The notes under the pieces were generated by a model, which searched no databases, was not told where the DNA came from, and was given only the letters and a program-made list of their open reading frames with translations. The translations under genes were made by a program, and so were the position numbers. A stretch of DNA of 64,000 bases from Deltaproteobacteria bacterium HGW-Deltaproteobacteria-4 (GTDB lineage Bacteria; Desulfobacterota; Desulfuromonadia; Desulfuromonadales; UBA2197), in NCBI GenBank assembly GCA_002841765.1, contig PHAV01000001.1, positions 186,001 to 250,000 of the forward strand, read 5' to 3'. The number at the start of each line of letters is the position of its first letter. Within the stretch, counting starts at the first letter, position 1. Positions 1-8,630 of the stretch are shown here, piece after piece.

Positions 1-291
1 TCCGAGGTTGATCTGATGACAGCGGATAGTGGTGTGCACAAAACGCGCATCGAAGCGGCTGGAGGCGGAGTCTTGACTGAGGGTGTTATTCGCGATCTTG
101 GACCTGGCGACCTGCCGGCCAAGATTGCCGAGGCTTATGGCACCGATTTCGGCGCCAACTTTTACCAGGTTTCGGTGACCGCCAAACAAAAAGATGAACC
201 GAATGCGGCAGAAGTTCACATTGATACATCTATTGTGCGCATTTTCAAGAATGATAATGACAGTATCTACTTAACCACGGGTGGAGGTTGA
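1..291 (+). CDS. PilX-like minor pilus assembly protein, C-terminal part (5' end outside window)
   Basis: The reading frame is open from base 1 and ends at TGA 289-291, so only the last 96 codons are present; the internal ATG at 16 is unlikely to be the start. The visible part is a soluble, Gly- and Asp-rich domain ending in TTGGG with no membrane segment. The next gene is PilY1, and in type IV pilus minor-pilin operons the gene just before pilY1 is normally pilX, so the identity rests on position rather than on a motif. The stop lies just upstream of the pilY1 start, which implies translational coupling. Confidence 0.55.
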   Translation, partial: SEVDLMTADSGVHKTRIEAAGGGVLTEGVIRDLGPGDLPAKIAEAYGTDFGANFYQVSVTAKQKDEPNAAEVHIDTSIVRIFKNDNDSIYLTTGGG

Positions 292-293
292 TT

Positions 294-3200
294 ATGAAAC
301 GCTCAGGTTTATATTTTTTTGCAGTATTGCTTGTCTTTCTGATGACAGTATCCAAAACAGCATTTGCCGGATGGGATACCTACATCGGCGATGCAGCCAT
401 CTATTCGGCGATCGATACTGGTTCCAATCGTCCTAAACCCCATGTCCTCTTCTTGATCGATACCAGTAAGGCGACAGTCGAAAGCAAGGCCATTGGGGTA
501 AAGTATGACCCCGACACTCCCTATGATGGGGCTTATCTAAAGTGGGCCGTCTATCCTGCCAGTCAGCAAGGGACCTTTGCAACGAATAAGAGTGAGATCG
601 TCAATACAACGTCAGCCTTGGAATTGATATCTTGTACGTCTATAAAGAATGTTTTATTGGCCAGTGGCACCTACTCAGGGTCAGGGACGACCGCAGAACC
701 TAATTTAAGTGGTGGTGCCTGTGCCTATGCTAACAAGGGCGCGTCCTATGCCCTGGGTAATTATCTGAATTATCTCAGTTCGAGCAGTGAGGGCAGTGCA
801 GCTGCCGCCGGCACGAATGTCGTTAAAAAGGTCTATACATGCAGCGTGACGAGAAAGACCGGCAGCCCTAAGACGGTCACTGTGACGAATGGCTGCGTCG
901 GGACATTTCTATTCTCCGGTACAACCACCCATACCTCTGATGCCAGCACTGAACCTCTGGTCGGTGTAAACTGGCAGACCGTTTGGACACAGACCAGTGG
1001 AGGGTGTCTTGCCAGTGCATCGCCGACCTATTGCTCTGCAACCTCATCTCCCGTGGCAACGACTGTCGATGCTGCAATTCCGGCCTGGACGACAGGAGTT
1101 ACTTACATTCCGAGTGGCACAACCGCTTTTGCCGGCGGGACTCCCCGGGAGCTGATCTATAATGCGTTAGCGAACGTTGTCGATGGGGCCCGCTTTGCGG
1201 TCAAGTTCGGCGCCATGACCTACAATCCCAATAACCAGGGGGGTAAGGTGATTTATGGCATGGACGATTTAAGCGATAATACGAAATTTAATAACTTCAA
1301 GCTTGCCCTGCCGCGGATGTCCCTACCCCCTGCAACTCCTGTCCCTATCGGTGCGGATTATATTAATGCCGGTCCTCAGAGACCTCAGGCAGAGGCGCTC
1401 TTTGACGCTGGCTACTATATGGGGGCCAAATACCCAACCTCCGGGACAATTGCTGCGAATGCCGTCTTCCCTTTGCCGAACGCGACCTTTACGCGACAAA
1501 GTATCGGCTCGACGATGGCAAATACATATTTAGATAGCAATAAAAACCCCTGTCAATATAACCATATCATCCTGATCACCATCGGTCTTCCCAATGCAGA
1601 GGCAACAAACGGGCCTTATAAAAATCTTGTCGATTCAGACGGTGATGGGAGAGCAGACGAAACGGTTTACGGTGCCGGGACTCATTATATGGATGATGTT
1701 GCTGCCTTTCTATACAAACAGGAGAATATTGTCACACACACGGTTCTGGCCTTTCAGATGAGCGATCCTCTGACTGCAAGGACTGCAGAGGTAGGTGGAG
1801 GGCAATTTTATAATGTCTACAATGCGAACACTTTGGCCAAAGCGTTGACCGAACTGCTCGCAAATATTGTTCTTGAAGCAGATACCTCCTTCGTGGCTCC
1901 GGTCGTTCCGGCCAGTAGCACCAACCGGACGATCAGTAGTAATCGCGTCTATCTCGGACTCTTTAAGCCCCAGAGCAATAAACCCTGGCTCGGCAATCTT
2001 AAAAAATATGGGGTGAGCAGTAACCTCGAACTCCTTGATCGGGCTGGTAATCCTGCAACGAACGCCGATGGAGATTTTATCCTTTCAACCAAATCATATT
2101 GGGGATCTGATCCTAATAATTCTGATAAAATTATGTCGTTCGATGGCCTGTTGCCATTAACTGATGGAGGAGTGAGCGGTGATGGCGGAAATGTCTCCGC
2201 CGGTGGAGCAGGAGGGAGTCTTAAGGTTAAACTGATATCAGGCGGAACCCGTAATATTTATACACGCCCGATCGGCTCAACTTCAACGGCATTGACGAAT
2301 AGTCAAAATGCATTTTCTCTAGGGAATTCGCTCATAACAGACGACGATTCGAGCCTTGATCTCGACACTGCCGCAGAGAGGGATAAACTGATTAAGTATG
2401 TTTCCGGTTATGACGGTTATGATGAAAATCAGGATGGGAATACGAATGAGATACGCGACTGGCCCTTCGGTGATATCCTCCATTCAAAACCGCTCGTTGT
2501 AAATTACAGTCGCTTTACCACGGATCAGGAGTCAGACTGTGCGGTGAACAAATCGATGATTTATGTTGGTGCTAACGATGGAATGCTCCACGCGATTAAA
2601 GATTGTAACGGTGAAGAAGCCTGGAGTTATATCCCGGAAACATTGCTGCCGAAGTTGAAAAATTTAAAGACTGCACAGCATAATTATTATGTTGATGAAT
2701 CTGCAACGGCTTATATGCATGATGTTAATGGTGACGGAATTATTGAGGGGAGTGATAAGGTTGTACTTATATTCGGACTGAGGCAAGGCGGAGGGAAAGA
2801 TACTCTCGATGCTAGCGGGTCGCGCGGAGCCTATTATGCACTAGATGTCACAGATCCTCTGTCACCTGTATGGCTTTGGCGTATTGACAATACGACGGCT
2901 GGATTCGGTGAAATTGGTGAAACCTGGGGACAACCGCGAATAACCAAGATGAAGATCGGTACAGGCGATTACTCTGAGAAGGTCGTTGCGTTCTTTGGCG
3001 CCGGTTACGACAACAATGAAGATTTACGGTACGGAAACAACAATCTCTTCCCGAACACCACGACAGTGACAACCAGTACTAGCGCCGCGAATAGTAATTC
3101 CGGATTCGTCTCTTCGCTCGGCACAGCCAATCAGCTCAATCCAAAAGGCCGTGGTCTTTATGCTGTTGAGGTTGCAACCTTGGTCAAAGACGTTAGTGGT

Positions 3201-4148
3201 CAATATCAACCGAGCTTTACCAATAGTGGTGTGAAAATATGGGGTTACGATGCCTCAATGAATGCGGCGATGAAGTATTCGTTCCCGTCGGAATTAACAA
3301 TCCTCGATACAGATGGAAACGGCTTTTCTGACCGGATCTATGTTGGTGATACCGGTGGTCAAATGTGGCGTTTTAACATAGGGTCGACAATAAAAGACGA
3401 GTGGACAGCGAAACGGATTTTCAGTGCTAACGGTCCAAGTGATCCAGATGGTGTCGGCCGAAAATTATTTTATAAACCGGCTGTTGCGGTTGTAAAAGGG
3501 GTTATCAGTCTTTATTTCGGGACGGGTGATCGTTCCCATCCTCTCAACCGGGCGGTTGTCGACCGTCTCTTTATGGTCAGGGATCGGAACCAGGAGACCG
3601 ATAGTAATATCAGTATCGGTAATCTGATCAATATGACCTCGAACACGCTGCAAGACAGTAATGCCACAGCAGCAGAGATCAGCACTATCTTGACCTCATT
3701 AGACAGCACAACGAACTACGGTTGGTATGTCAACCTTGAGAATACCGGTGAGAAGGTTCTGGCAGCACCTCTAGTCTTTAATAAACAGGTCTTTTATACG
3801 ACCTACACCTCGTCGCCTGACAATACTTTAGATATCTGTCAGATCGGCAACCTCGGAACCTCCCGCCTTTATCAGATCGACTACGCGACTGCCGAAGCAG
3901 TTTACAATCATGATACAACAAACGATGCAACCCTCGGTGCCAATGAGCGCGCCAAAGGGGATGAGGGTAAAGTCCTTCGTAAGTCCGATCGGGTGAAGAA
4001 TATCGGTATCGGTATCCCCTCTGGTATTGTGACTCTCATCGACGCCAGCGGTAAGGTCAGTCTGATGATCAGCAGTAGTAACCGGGTTGGAAGTTACAAA
4101 GCGCCGGATGCCAAGATGATCACGCCGCTATACTGGATAAAATATTAA
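294..4148 (+). CDS. pilY1: PilY1-type pilus tip adhesin/assembly protein
   Basis: A 1284-residue exported protein. It has a Sec signal peptide (about residues 1-26, ending TAFA), a degenerate von Willebrand A-like start around residue 51 (VLFLIDTS), and a C-terminal half of the PilY1 beta-propeller type. Asp-rich calcium-loop sequences are visible near residues 447 (DSDGDGRAD), 809 (DVNGDGIIEG) and 1004 (LDTDGNGFSDRIYVGD); the last matches the Ca-binding site described for PilY1. Family members sit at the type IV pilus tip, prime pilus assembly with minor pilins and control retraction. ATG 294 is preferred over TTG 288 because GGTGGAGG lies a normal distance upstream. It follows a PilX-like gene and precedes pseudopilin genes, as expected for a minor-pilin operon. 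Length is in the family range (about 1000-1300). Confidence 0.9.
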   Translation: MKRSGLYFFAVLLVFLMTVSKTAFAGWDTYIGDAAIYSAIDTGSNRPKPHVLFLIDTSKATVESKAIGVKYDPDTPYDGAYLKWAVYPASQQGTFATNKSEIVNTTSALELISCTSIKNVLLASGTYSGSGTTAEPNLSGGACAYANKGASYALGNYLNYLSSSSEGSAAAAGTNVVKKVYTCSVTRKTGSPKTVTVTNGCVGTFLFSGTTTHTSDASTEPLVGVNWQTVWTQTSGGCLASASPTYCSATSSPVATTVDAAIPAWTTGVTYIPSGTTAFAGGTPRELIYNALANVVDGARFAVKFGAMTYNPNNQGGKVIYGMDDLSDNTKFNNFKLALPRMSLPPATPVPIGADYINAGPQRPQAEALFDAGYYMGAKYPTSGTIAANAVFPLPNATFTRQSIGSTMANTYLDSNKNPCQYNHIILITIGLPNAEATNGPYKNLVDSDGDGRADETVYGAGTHYMDDVAAFLYKQENIVTHTVLAFQMSDPLTARTAEVGGGQFYNVYNANTLAKALTELLANIVLEADTSFVAPVVPASSTNRTISSNRVYLGLFKPQSNKPWLGNLKKYGVSSNLELLDRAGNPATNADGDFILSTKSYWGSDPNNSDKIMSFDGLLPLTDGGVSGDGGNVSAGGAGGSLKVKLISGGTRNIYTRPIGSTSTALTNSQNAFSLGNSLITDDDSSLDLDTAAERDKLIKYVSGYDGYDENQDGNTNEIRDWPFGDILHSKPLVVNYSRFTTDQESDCAVNKSMIYVGANDGMLHAIKDCNGEEAWSYIPETLLPKLKNLKTAQHNYYVDESATAYMHDVNGDGIIEGSDKVVLIFGLRQGGGKDTLDASGSRGAYYALDVTDPLSPVWLWRIDNTTAGFGEIGETWGQPRITKMKIGTGDYSEKVVAFFGAGYDNNEDLRYGNNNLFPNTTTVTTSTSAANSNSGFVSSLGTANQLNPKGRGLYAVEVATLVKDVSGQYQPSFTNSGVKIWGYDASMNAAMKYSFPSELTILDTDGNGFSDRIYVGDTGGQMWRFNIGSTIKDEWTAKRIFSANGPSDPDGVGRKLFYKPAVAVVKGVISLYFGTGDRSHPLNRAVVDRLFMVRDRNQETDSNISIGNLINMTSNTLQDSNATAAEISTILTSLDSTTNYGWYVNLENTGEKVLAAPLVFNKQVFYTTYTSSPDNTLDICQIGNLGTSRLYQIDYATAEAVYNHDTTNDATLGANERAKGDEGKVLRKSDRVKNIGIGIPSGIVTLIDASGKVSLMISSSNRVGSYKAPDAKMITPLYWIKY

Positions 4149-4160
4149 GGATCGAAATTG

Positions 4161-5126
4161 ATGCAGTTTCCTTTTTCCATCAATAAAAAATGGCTGGTGT
4201 TTCTCGCCATCGCCTTACTGGCTATCGTCGGCTTGCTGGTTGCTCGCGGCTGCAAACAGGAAAATAATGCCGCCATCCCGACGGAGAACCCGTCCCGGCT
4301 CTCAACCCAACCAGCGACTGCTGCTGCCGGCACTGCCGCGCAGCAGCAGTCGGCGCAACTTGTCCTGTTGCCGGAAAATCCGACTTCCAACGATTTTTTA
4401 TTGGCAGTTTTCAAGGGGGAATCAGGCCGGGTTAAATATCGCTGGGAGAAAAATGGCGAGACTCTCGATGGCGAGGAGCTGGATCGACTGGCCGTCAAAC
4501 ATCTAACAAAAGGGGCGGTCATAACCGTCTTTGTCGATAATGCCGGGGCAAGCTACAGTGCTTCGGTCGCCATTGGCAATCTCCCGCCGGTCGTGCAGCA
4601 GGTCTCCCTTAAAAATCCCGCCATTCATCGCGGTGTCGACATTGAACTGGTCGCCATCGGGGAAGATTCAGATGGGGACGATGTGAATTTTAACTACAAA
4701 TGGTTTCGTGATGGCAGCCAAATCAATTTTAACGGCGGCTCAACCCTCTCCGGCGATCAATTCAGCCGGGGCGATCAGATTTCCTTTCAAGTCATCCCCT
4801 TTGACGGTGTAGAGGAGGGCGCTCCCTACGAAGGGACAGCTATCACCATCCCCAATGCCCCCCCCGTCTTTATTTCTACACCTCCGCTGCAATTTTTATC
4901 CGAAACTTACAGATATCAAGCGCAGGCAAAAGATCCCGATGACGATGCGATCACCTATGCGTTGGAAAATCCCCCGCCGGGCATGATCATCGACCGGAAA
5001 ACCGGACAAATCAACTGGCCCTTGGTTGATTTGTCTGCCGGTGAGTATCGCGTCAGTATTGTCGCTTACGATGCACAAGGACAAAAAGGTTACCAGGAAT
5101 ACAGCTTGACCATGTCACGTCAGTGA
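4161..5126 (+). CDS. Membrane-anchored protein with Ig/cadherin-like repeats, pilus operon
   Basis: A 321-residue protein with one N-terminal membrane segment (about residues 11-29) ending in a Cys (ARGCKQ); this may be an anchor or a lipoprotein signal. An Ala/Gln/Thr-rich linker follows, then beta-rich domains. Around residue 170 is GEDSDGDDVNF and in the last 80 residues QAKDPDDDAITY followed by PPGMIIDRKTGQINW, typical of the cadherin-like/putative-Ig (He_PIG) fold with Ca-binding Asp clusters. ATG 4161 follows AAGGA at a good distance. It lies 12 bases after pilY1 and 13 bases before a pseudopilin, so it belongs to the minor-pilin operon. I do not know a defined function; a periplasmic or pilus-base partner of PilY1 is an inference. 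Confidence 0.7.
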   Translation: MQFPFSINKKWLVFLAIALLAIVGLLVARGCKQENNAAIPTENPSRLSTQPATAAAGTAAQQQSAQLVLLPENPTSNDFLLAVFKGESGRVKYRWEKNGETLDGEELDRLAVKHLTKGAVITVFVDNAGASYSASVAIGNLPPVVQQVSLKNPAIHRGVDIELVAIGEDSDGDDVNFNYKWFRDGSQINFNGGSTLSGDQFSRGDQISFQVIPFDGVEEGAPYEGTAITIPNAPPVFISTPPLQFLSETYRYQAQAKDPDDDAITYALENPPPGMIIDRKTGQINWPLVDLSAGEYRVSIVAYDAQGQKGYQEYSLTMSRQ

Positions 5127-5139
5127 GAGGTTTTAATTA

Positions 5140-5598
5140 ATGAACAGAAACAAAGGGTTCACTCTAATTGAGTTGATCGTTGTCCTCGGTATCGTTGGCA
5201 TCCTGGCCGGGATTTCTATCCCGGGGTTGATTTCCTGGTCGAGGAATGCCAGTTACAAGGAGGCGGCCAATCTGGCTTTGACGGCATTGCGGCAGGCCAA
5301 GGGGCAGGCGATCAATCTCAATCAATCGGTCACTGTCCTTTTTACCCTGGATAACAGTGCTGCAAATACCGCGAATAAAATAAAAGTAGGAGCAGGATCT
5401 GAAATGCTCTTTAAAAAGGGGATAGAAATTAAACAAGGGTCGTCGTGTGACGTTGCAGACGGTACACTCTCTATAGCCTTCAATCCCACCGGATCCTCTG
5501 ATGCCGGTTTTATTTGTATCTTTGATGGTACGGTACAAAAATACAGAGTTGGTATTGCGACTCCGAATACCGGGCGGATTTTTCTGGAGAAATTTTAA
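5140..5598 (+). CDS. FimT/GspH-type pseudopilin, copy 1
   Basis: A 152-residue prepilin-like protein. The leader MNRNKG is followed by the class III cleavage motif G/FTLIELIVV with the conserved Glu5, then a hydrophobic N-terminal helix of about 22 residues, then a C-terminal GspH-like domain ending in a conserved GRIFLEKF tail. Members of this family are minor pilins that prime type IV pili or act in DNA uptake or secretion; the neighbouring PilY1 supports the pilus role. PilD would process it; pilD is not in the window. A paralogue follows at 5813 with the same architecture, including the shared strings KGQAINLNQ, FNPTGSS and NTGRI. Confidence 0.88.
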   Translation: MNRNKGFTLIELIVVLGIVGILAGISIPGLISWSRNASYKEAANLALTALRQAKGQAINLNQSVTVLFTLDNSAANTANKIKVGAGSEMLFKKGIEIKQGSSCDVADGTLSIAFNPTGSSDAGFICIFDGTVQKYRVGIATPNTGRIFLEKF

Positions 5599-5689
5599 GG
5601 AACATGGAATTAAAATACCGGGCGATGATAGTGGGGGCCAGACAAGTTTCATCTGCTTCGCTCAATTTTGATCTCCGTGCCAACAACCA

Positions 5690-5722
5690 AGGGCAAAGCA
5701 GGTGAGACGTTTGCTTTGCCCT
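5690..5722 (+). other. Perfect 11-bp hairpin between the two pseudopilin genes
   Basis: AGGGCAAAGCA and its exact reverse complement flank an 11-base loop. There is no U-run after it, so it is not a standard intrinsic terminator; it may stabilise the 3' end of the upstream mRNA or be part of a regulatory leader for the next gene. The surrounding 5599-5812 gap also holds a 33-codon ORF (5604-5705) that I do not regard as proven. Confidence 0.6.
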
Positions 5723-5812
5723 AACATTTAAAACTGCTATAAAGAATTGTAATTTTTCATCAAGCTTTTGAGTTTCACTTGATAGTGTCACACCAGTGGG
5801 GGGGGTGCATTA

Positions 5813-6268
5813 ATGAATGGAAGCAAGGGGTTTTCTCTCGTTGAATTGACGGTCGTTATCGGTGTTCTTGGTGTGCTTGTCGCGGTCTCTGTCCCGAATT
5901 TTATTGAGTGGACCAGAAACGCGCGCTGTAAGGAAGCGGCGAATTTTAGCTCGATGACGTTGCGACGGGCCAAGGGCCAGGCGATTAATCTTAATCAGCG
6001 GGTCAAGGTGGAGTTTGATTTAGAGACCCGTACAGTGATTATGAATGTGGTTGGGGGTCCCATCATTGCGTCCTCGAAAATTTCTGATGGTGTCGGAATT
6101 AAAGGCGGGACAACTTGTACAACCACGAGCGGTAAAGTTTCATTTACTTTCAATCCGACGGGTTCATCGAGTAGCGGTTATGTTTGTATCTTCGATGGCC
6201 CGATAAAAAAATACAAAGTTGGAGTTGGAACCGCAAATACCGGGCGGATCCGTATTGATAAATTTTAG
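5813..6268 (+). CDS. FimT/GspH-type pseudopilin, copy 2
   Basis: A 151-residue prepilin-like protein with leader MNGSKG, cleavage motif G/FSLVELTVV with Glu5, a hydrophobic helix and a GspH-type globular domain. By eye about half its residues match copy 1 (5140-5598) over the full length, including the RNA-KEAAN, KGQAINLNQ, FNPTGSS and NTGRI segments, so the pair is a tandem duplication that has diverged. It starts at ATG 5813 after a G-rich run that can act as the ribosome site. Likely a minor pilin of the same system; whether the two copies are both assembled or alternate is not visible here. Confidence 0.88.
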   Translation: MNGSKGFSLVELTVVIGVLGVLVAVSVPNFIEWTRNARCKEAANFSSMTLRRAKGQAINLNQRVKVEFDLETRTVIMNVVGGPIIASSKISDGVGIKGGTTCTTTSGKVSFTFNPTGSSSSGYVCIFDGPIKKYKVGVGTANTGRIRIDKF

Positions 6269-6309
6269 ACGGCGTCACACACTGCTTGGAATAATTACAA
6301 GGATTTGTC

Positions 6310-6843
6310 ATGACAATAGATGAAAAAAAACACAGCCGCGCCGAAGCCGGGTTGCAATACCTCGGGAAAGCTGCCGATTATCCGCAGACCTACAGCGTTG
6401 AAATCCTCGAAACTTTCGATAACCGCCATCCGCAGCGGGATTACTGGACTTTGCTTGAATGTCTGGAATTCTCCAGCCTCTGCCCGATCACCGACCAGCC
6501 CGATTGGGCGACGATCTATATCCGTTATGTGGCGGATCGCAAGATGGTTGAATCGAAGTCGCTCAAACTCTATCTGCACGGTTTTCGTAACCGCGGGGAC
6601 TTCCACGAAGACGTCATCAATGTCATCCTTGATGATCTGGTCACGGTCATGCAGCCCCGTTATCTGGAGGTGCTGGGGGTCTTCCATCCGCGCGGTGGCA
6701 TTGCCATCCATCCCTTTGTCAACTGGGGAAGTGTGGCAGCACGCGCCGATGCGCCGGGCCAAAGTTGGGCCGATTATGCCCGCCAGCGCCGCGATAACCT
6801 CACTCTCAGCGAAACTCTCGGTAGCGGCCGGCATTTGCGCTGA
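6310..6843 (+). CDS. queF: NADPH-dependent 7-cyano-7-deazaguanine reductase QueF
   Basis: A 177-residue protein that reduces the nitrile preQ0 to the amine preQ1 with NADPH in queuosine synthesis for tRNA (cytosol). The nucleophile Cys58 is in [11 protein letters not shown], and the QueF signature ESKSLKLYL begins at Glu81; the late segment [11 protein letters not shown] also fits the T-fold. The length fits the short unimodular type of about 160-180 residues. The start ATG 6310 has AAGGA upstream. It sits between pilus genes without being functionally related to them; the gap on both sides suggests separate transcription. Confidence 0.93.
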   Translation: MTIDEKKHSRAEAGLQYLGKAADYPQTYSVEILETFDNRHPQRDYWTLLECLEFSSLCPITDQPDWATIYIRYVADRKMVESKSLKLYLHGFRNRGDFHEDVINVILDDLVTVMQPRYLEVLGVFHPRGGIAIHPFVNWGSVAARADAPGQSWADYARQRRDNLTLSETLGSGRHLR

Positions 6844-6879
6844 ATAAGGGCCAGGTTAACACCCTCAATCAAAATCCTT

Positions 6880-6898
6880 CTCCCCCTGTCAGGGGGAG
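6880..6898. repeat. Short palindromic repeat (CTCCCCC...GGGGGAG)
   Basis: CTCCCCCTGTCAGGGGGAG is a near-perfect palindrome in the gap between queF and pilR, followed by a G-rich tail (GTCGGGAGGGG). The form resembles small dispersed intergenic palindromes found in many environmental genomes. It could fold as a transcription barrier after queF, but there is no U-run. Confidence 0.5.
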
Positions 6899-6943
6899 GT
6901 CGGGAGGGGTTAGCATTAATTCTTGAATAACGAAAGACCACCC

Positions 6944-8320
6944 ATGGCCGACAAAGCACCCAGCGGACGGATTCTCGTTGTTGATGACGAAGCGAGTCTT
7001 CGTGAAGTCCTCACCATCATGCTACAGCGCGAGGGGTATGACGTCGAAACTGCCGCCGATGGGGCGACGGCGCAGGCACTGTTGCGGGAATCCGACTTCG
7101 ATTTGATCATTAGTGACATCAAGATGCCGAAAATCACGGGTCTTGAACTCCTCCGCTTTGTCCGTGAGCATGCGCCGGAGACGATGATGATCATGATCAC
7201 CGCCTTTTCAACCAGTGAAGACGCGGTGGAAGCGATGAAGCTCGGCGCTTTTGATTACATTACCAAACCCTTCCGCAACGACGAAATCCGCCTGATTGTC
7301 CGCAATGCTCTTGAACGGCGCGCTCTGCGTCAAGAAAATCAGACGCTGCGTCAGGAACTCAGTCAGCGCTACAGCTTTGCCAATATGGTCGGCAAGAGTG
7401 AGCCGATGCAGCAGGTTTATGAGCTGATCAGCAAGGTGGCTCCAAGTAAGGCCAATGTGCTGGTGACCGGCGAAAGCGGCACCGGAAAAGAGCTGGTTGC
7501 CAAGGCGATTCATTTTAACAGTCCGCGCCGTGATCATCCCTTTGTGCCGGTGAACTGTGGCGCCATCCCCGAGACCCTGTTGGAGAGTGAACTCTTCGGC
7601 CACGAAAAGGGGGCCTTTACCGGCGCCAGCGGACAAAAGGCCGGTCTCTTTGAAGTCGCTAACAGCGGCACGATCTTTCTCGACGAAATCGGCGAGCTGC
7701 CGGCGAGCATGCAGGTCAAGCTGTTAAGGGTGCTGCAAGAACGGGAGTTTCGCCGCGTCGGCGGCACAAAGGATCTGCCGGTCGATGTGCGGCTGATTGC
7801 TGCGACGAATAAAGACCTGGCCACCGAGACCAAAGAAGGACGTTTTCGCGAAGATCTTTATTATCGCCTCAATGTCATCCATATTCCCCTGCCGCCCCTG
7901 CGCGAGCGGTCCGAAGATATTCCTCTCCTCATCAATCACTTCTATCAAAGTCACGCCGGCCACGACGTCAAGATCAGTGATGCTGCGCTGCGTCTGCTCC
8001 TCGATTACCCCTGGCCCGGCAATATCCGCGAACTGCACAATGTACTGGAGCGCTGCCTGGTTCTCGGTTCTGCCGAGAGTATCGGCGTCGATTGTCTCCC
8101 CCCCCAGGTGCGCGACGCAGCCGCCGGGACGTTATTACATGACCTTCCGGAAGACGGCCTCGATCTCGATGCCTATCTTGCTGCTATTGAACGCGAGCTC
8201 CTGCTCAAAGCCCTGGAGCGCAGTAACAACGTGCGGACCCGCGCCGCCGAGCTGTTGAAGATGTCTTTTCGCTCGATTCGTTATCGTCTCGCGAAGTTCG
8301 GTCTGGATGTTGACGAGTAG
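6944..8320 (+). CDS. pilR: Sigma-54-dependent response regulator PilR
   Basis: An NtrC-family activator of 458 residues. The receiver domain (about 10-125) has the acceptor Asp58 in LIISDIKMP. The central AAA+ domain has Walker A GESGTGKE near 176 and the sigma-54 contact loop GAFTGA at 223-228. The C-terminal Fis-type helix-turn-helix has RTRAAELLKMSFRSIRYRL. PilR activates pilA from a -24/-12 promoter; exactly such a promoter lies between this gene and pilA, which makes the assignment firm. The frame also allows a TTG start at 6923; ATG 6944 is chosen because the protein then begins shortly before the receiver domain. The partner kinase PilS, usually next door, is not in the window. Confidence 0.9.
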   Translation: MADKAPSGRILVVDDEASLREVLTIMLQREGYDVETAADGATAQALLRESDFDLIISDIKMPKITGLELLRFVREHAPETMMIMITAFSTSEDAVEAMKLGAFDYITKPFRNDEIRLIVRNALERRALRQENQTLRQELSQRYSFANMVGKSEPMQQVYELISKVAPSKANVLVTGESGTGKELVAKAIHFNSPRRDHPFVPVNCGAIPETLLESELFGHEKGAFTGASGQKAGLFEVANSGTIFLDEIGELPASMQVKLLRVLQEREFRRVGGTKDLPVDVRLIAATNKDLATETKEGRFREDLYYRLNVIHIPLPPLRERSEDIPLLINHFYQSHAGHDVKISDAALRLLLDYPWPGNIRELHNVLERCLVLGSAESIGVDCLPPQVRDAAAGTLLHDLPEDGLDLDAYLAAIERELLLKALERSNNVRTRAAELLKMSFRSIRYRLAKFGLDVDE

Positions 8321-8549
8321 GGGGTGCAACCGGGGAGTAGTTTGGTATGGTCAACGGAATTTAATGGCGTTATTAGCCGCGGTGAAGATCTGTTCGCGAA
8401 CCACCCGGTTGTTGAAAATTAGAGGATCATTTGAATCAGGGCACCCACAAGGGGAGCCCCTACCGAAAAATGAAAATTCGCCGGGTAGGGGCAGGTCTTG
8501 TGCCCGCCCGTTTCTCCCCTGGCAAGGTGGTTAGGTTCCCTTAAAGCCT
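8321..8549. other. Non-coding 5' half of the pilR-pilA gap
   Basis: No credible gene. The open frame over 8307-8534 runs through pilR's end and a palindromic repeat and has no family features. The only structure is the inverted repeat at 8439-8509, listed separately. Confidence 0.6.
8439..8509. repeat. REP-like imperfect inverted repeat
   Basis: The left arm (8439-8463) contains GGGCACCCACAAGGGG and GCCCCTACC, and the right arm (8482-8509) contains GGGTAGGGGCAGG and CTTGTGCCCGCCC. The arms are largely complementary around an AT-rich centre (GAAAAATGAAAATTC). This is the shape of a dispersed palindromic (REP/MITE-like) intergenic element; the genome copy number cannot be seen here. Confidence 0.6.
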
Positions 8550-8603
8550 TAAGCTGACAATTTACGGCAGTGCCGGCGCGTAAGGCTGACGTTTATCGGC
8601 AGT
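8550..8603 (+). promoter_or_regulatory. Paired direct repeats, candidate PilR enhancer sites
   Basis: Two near-identical copies: TAAGCTGACAATTTACGGCA+GT at 8550-8571 and TAAGGCTGACGTTTATCGGC+AGT at 8581-8603. They start 31 bases apart, about three helical turns, so both face the same side of DNA. They lie roughly 200-250 bases upstream of the pilA sigma-54 promoter, a normal distance for an NtrC-family enhancer. Binding by PilR is inferred. Confidence 0.55.
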
Positions 8604-8630
8604 CAGGGCAAAATCAAGGGCCGGCTGTCC

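Noticed and set aside
5604-5705. 33-codon ORF (MELKYRAMIVG...) after the first pseudopilin gene
   Set aside because: The ribosome site is too close to the ATG, it ends within a hairpin, and no family is recognisable. Kept only as a remark.
5690-5722. Possible GEMM (cyclic dinucleotide) riboswitch upstream of the second pseudopilin
   Set aside because: GGGCAAAGC resembles part of the motif, but the rest (GACGCAAAGCC and the tetraloop receptor parts) is absent and the segment is a simple perfect hairpin.
8307-8534. 75-codon frame after pilR
   Set aside because: It begins inside pilR and most of it is the palindromic repeat; no protein features.
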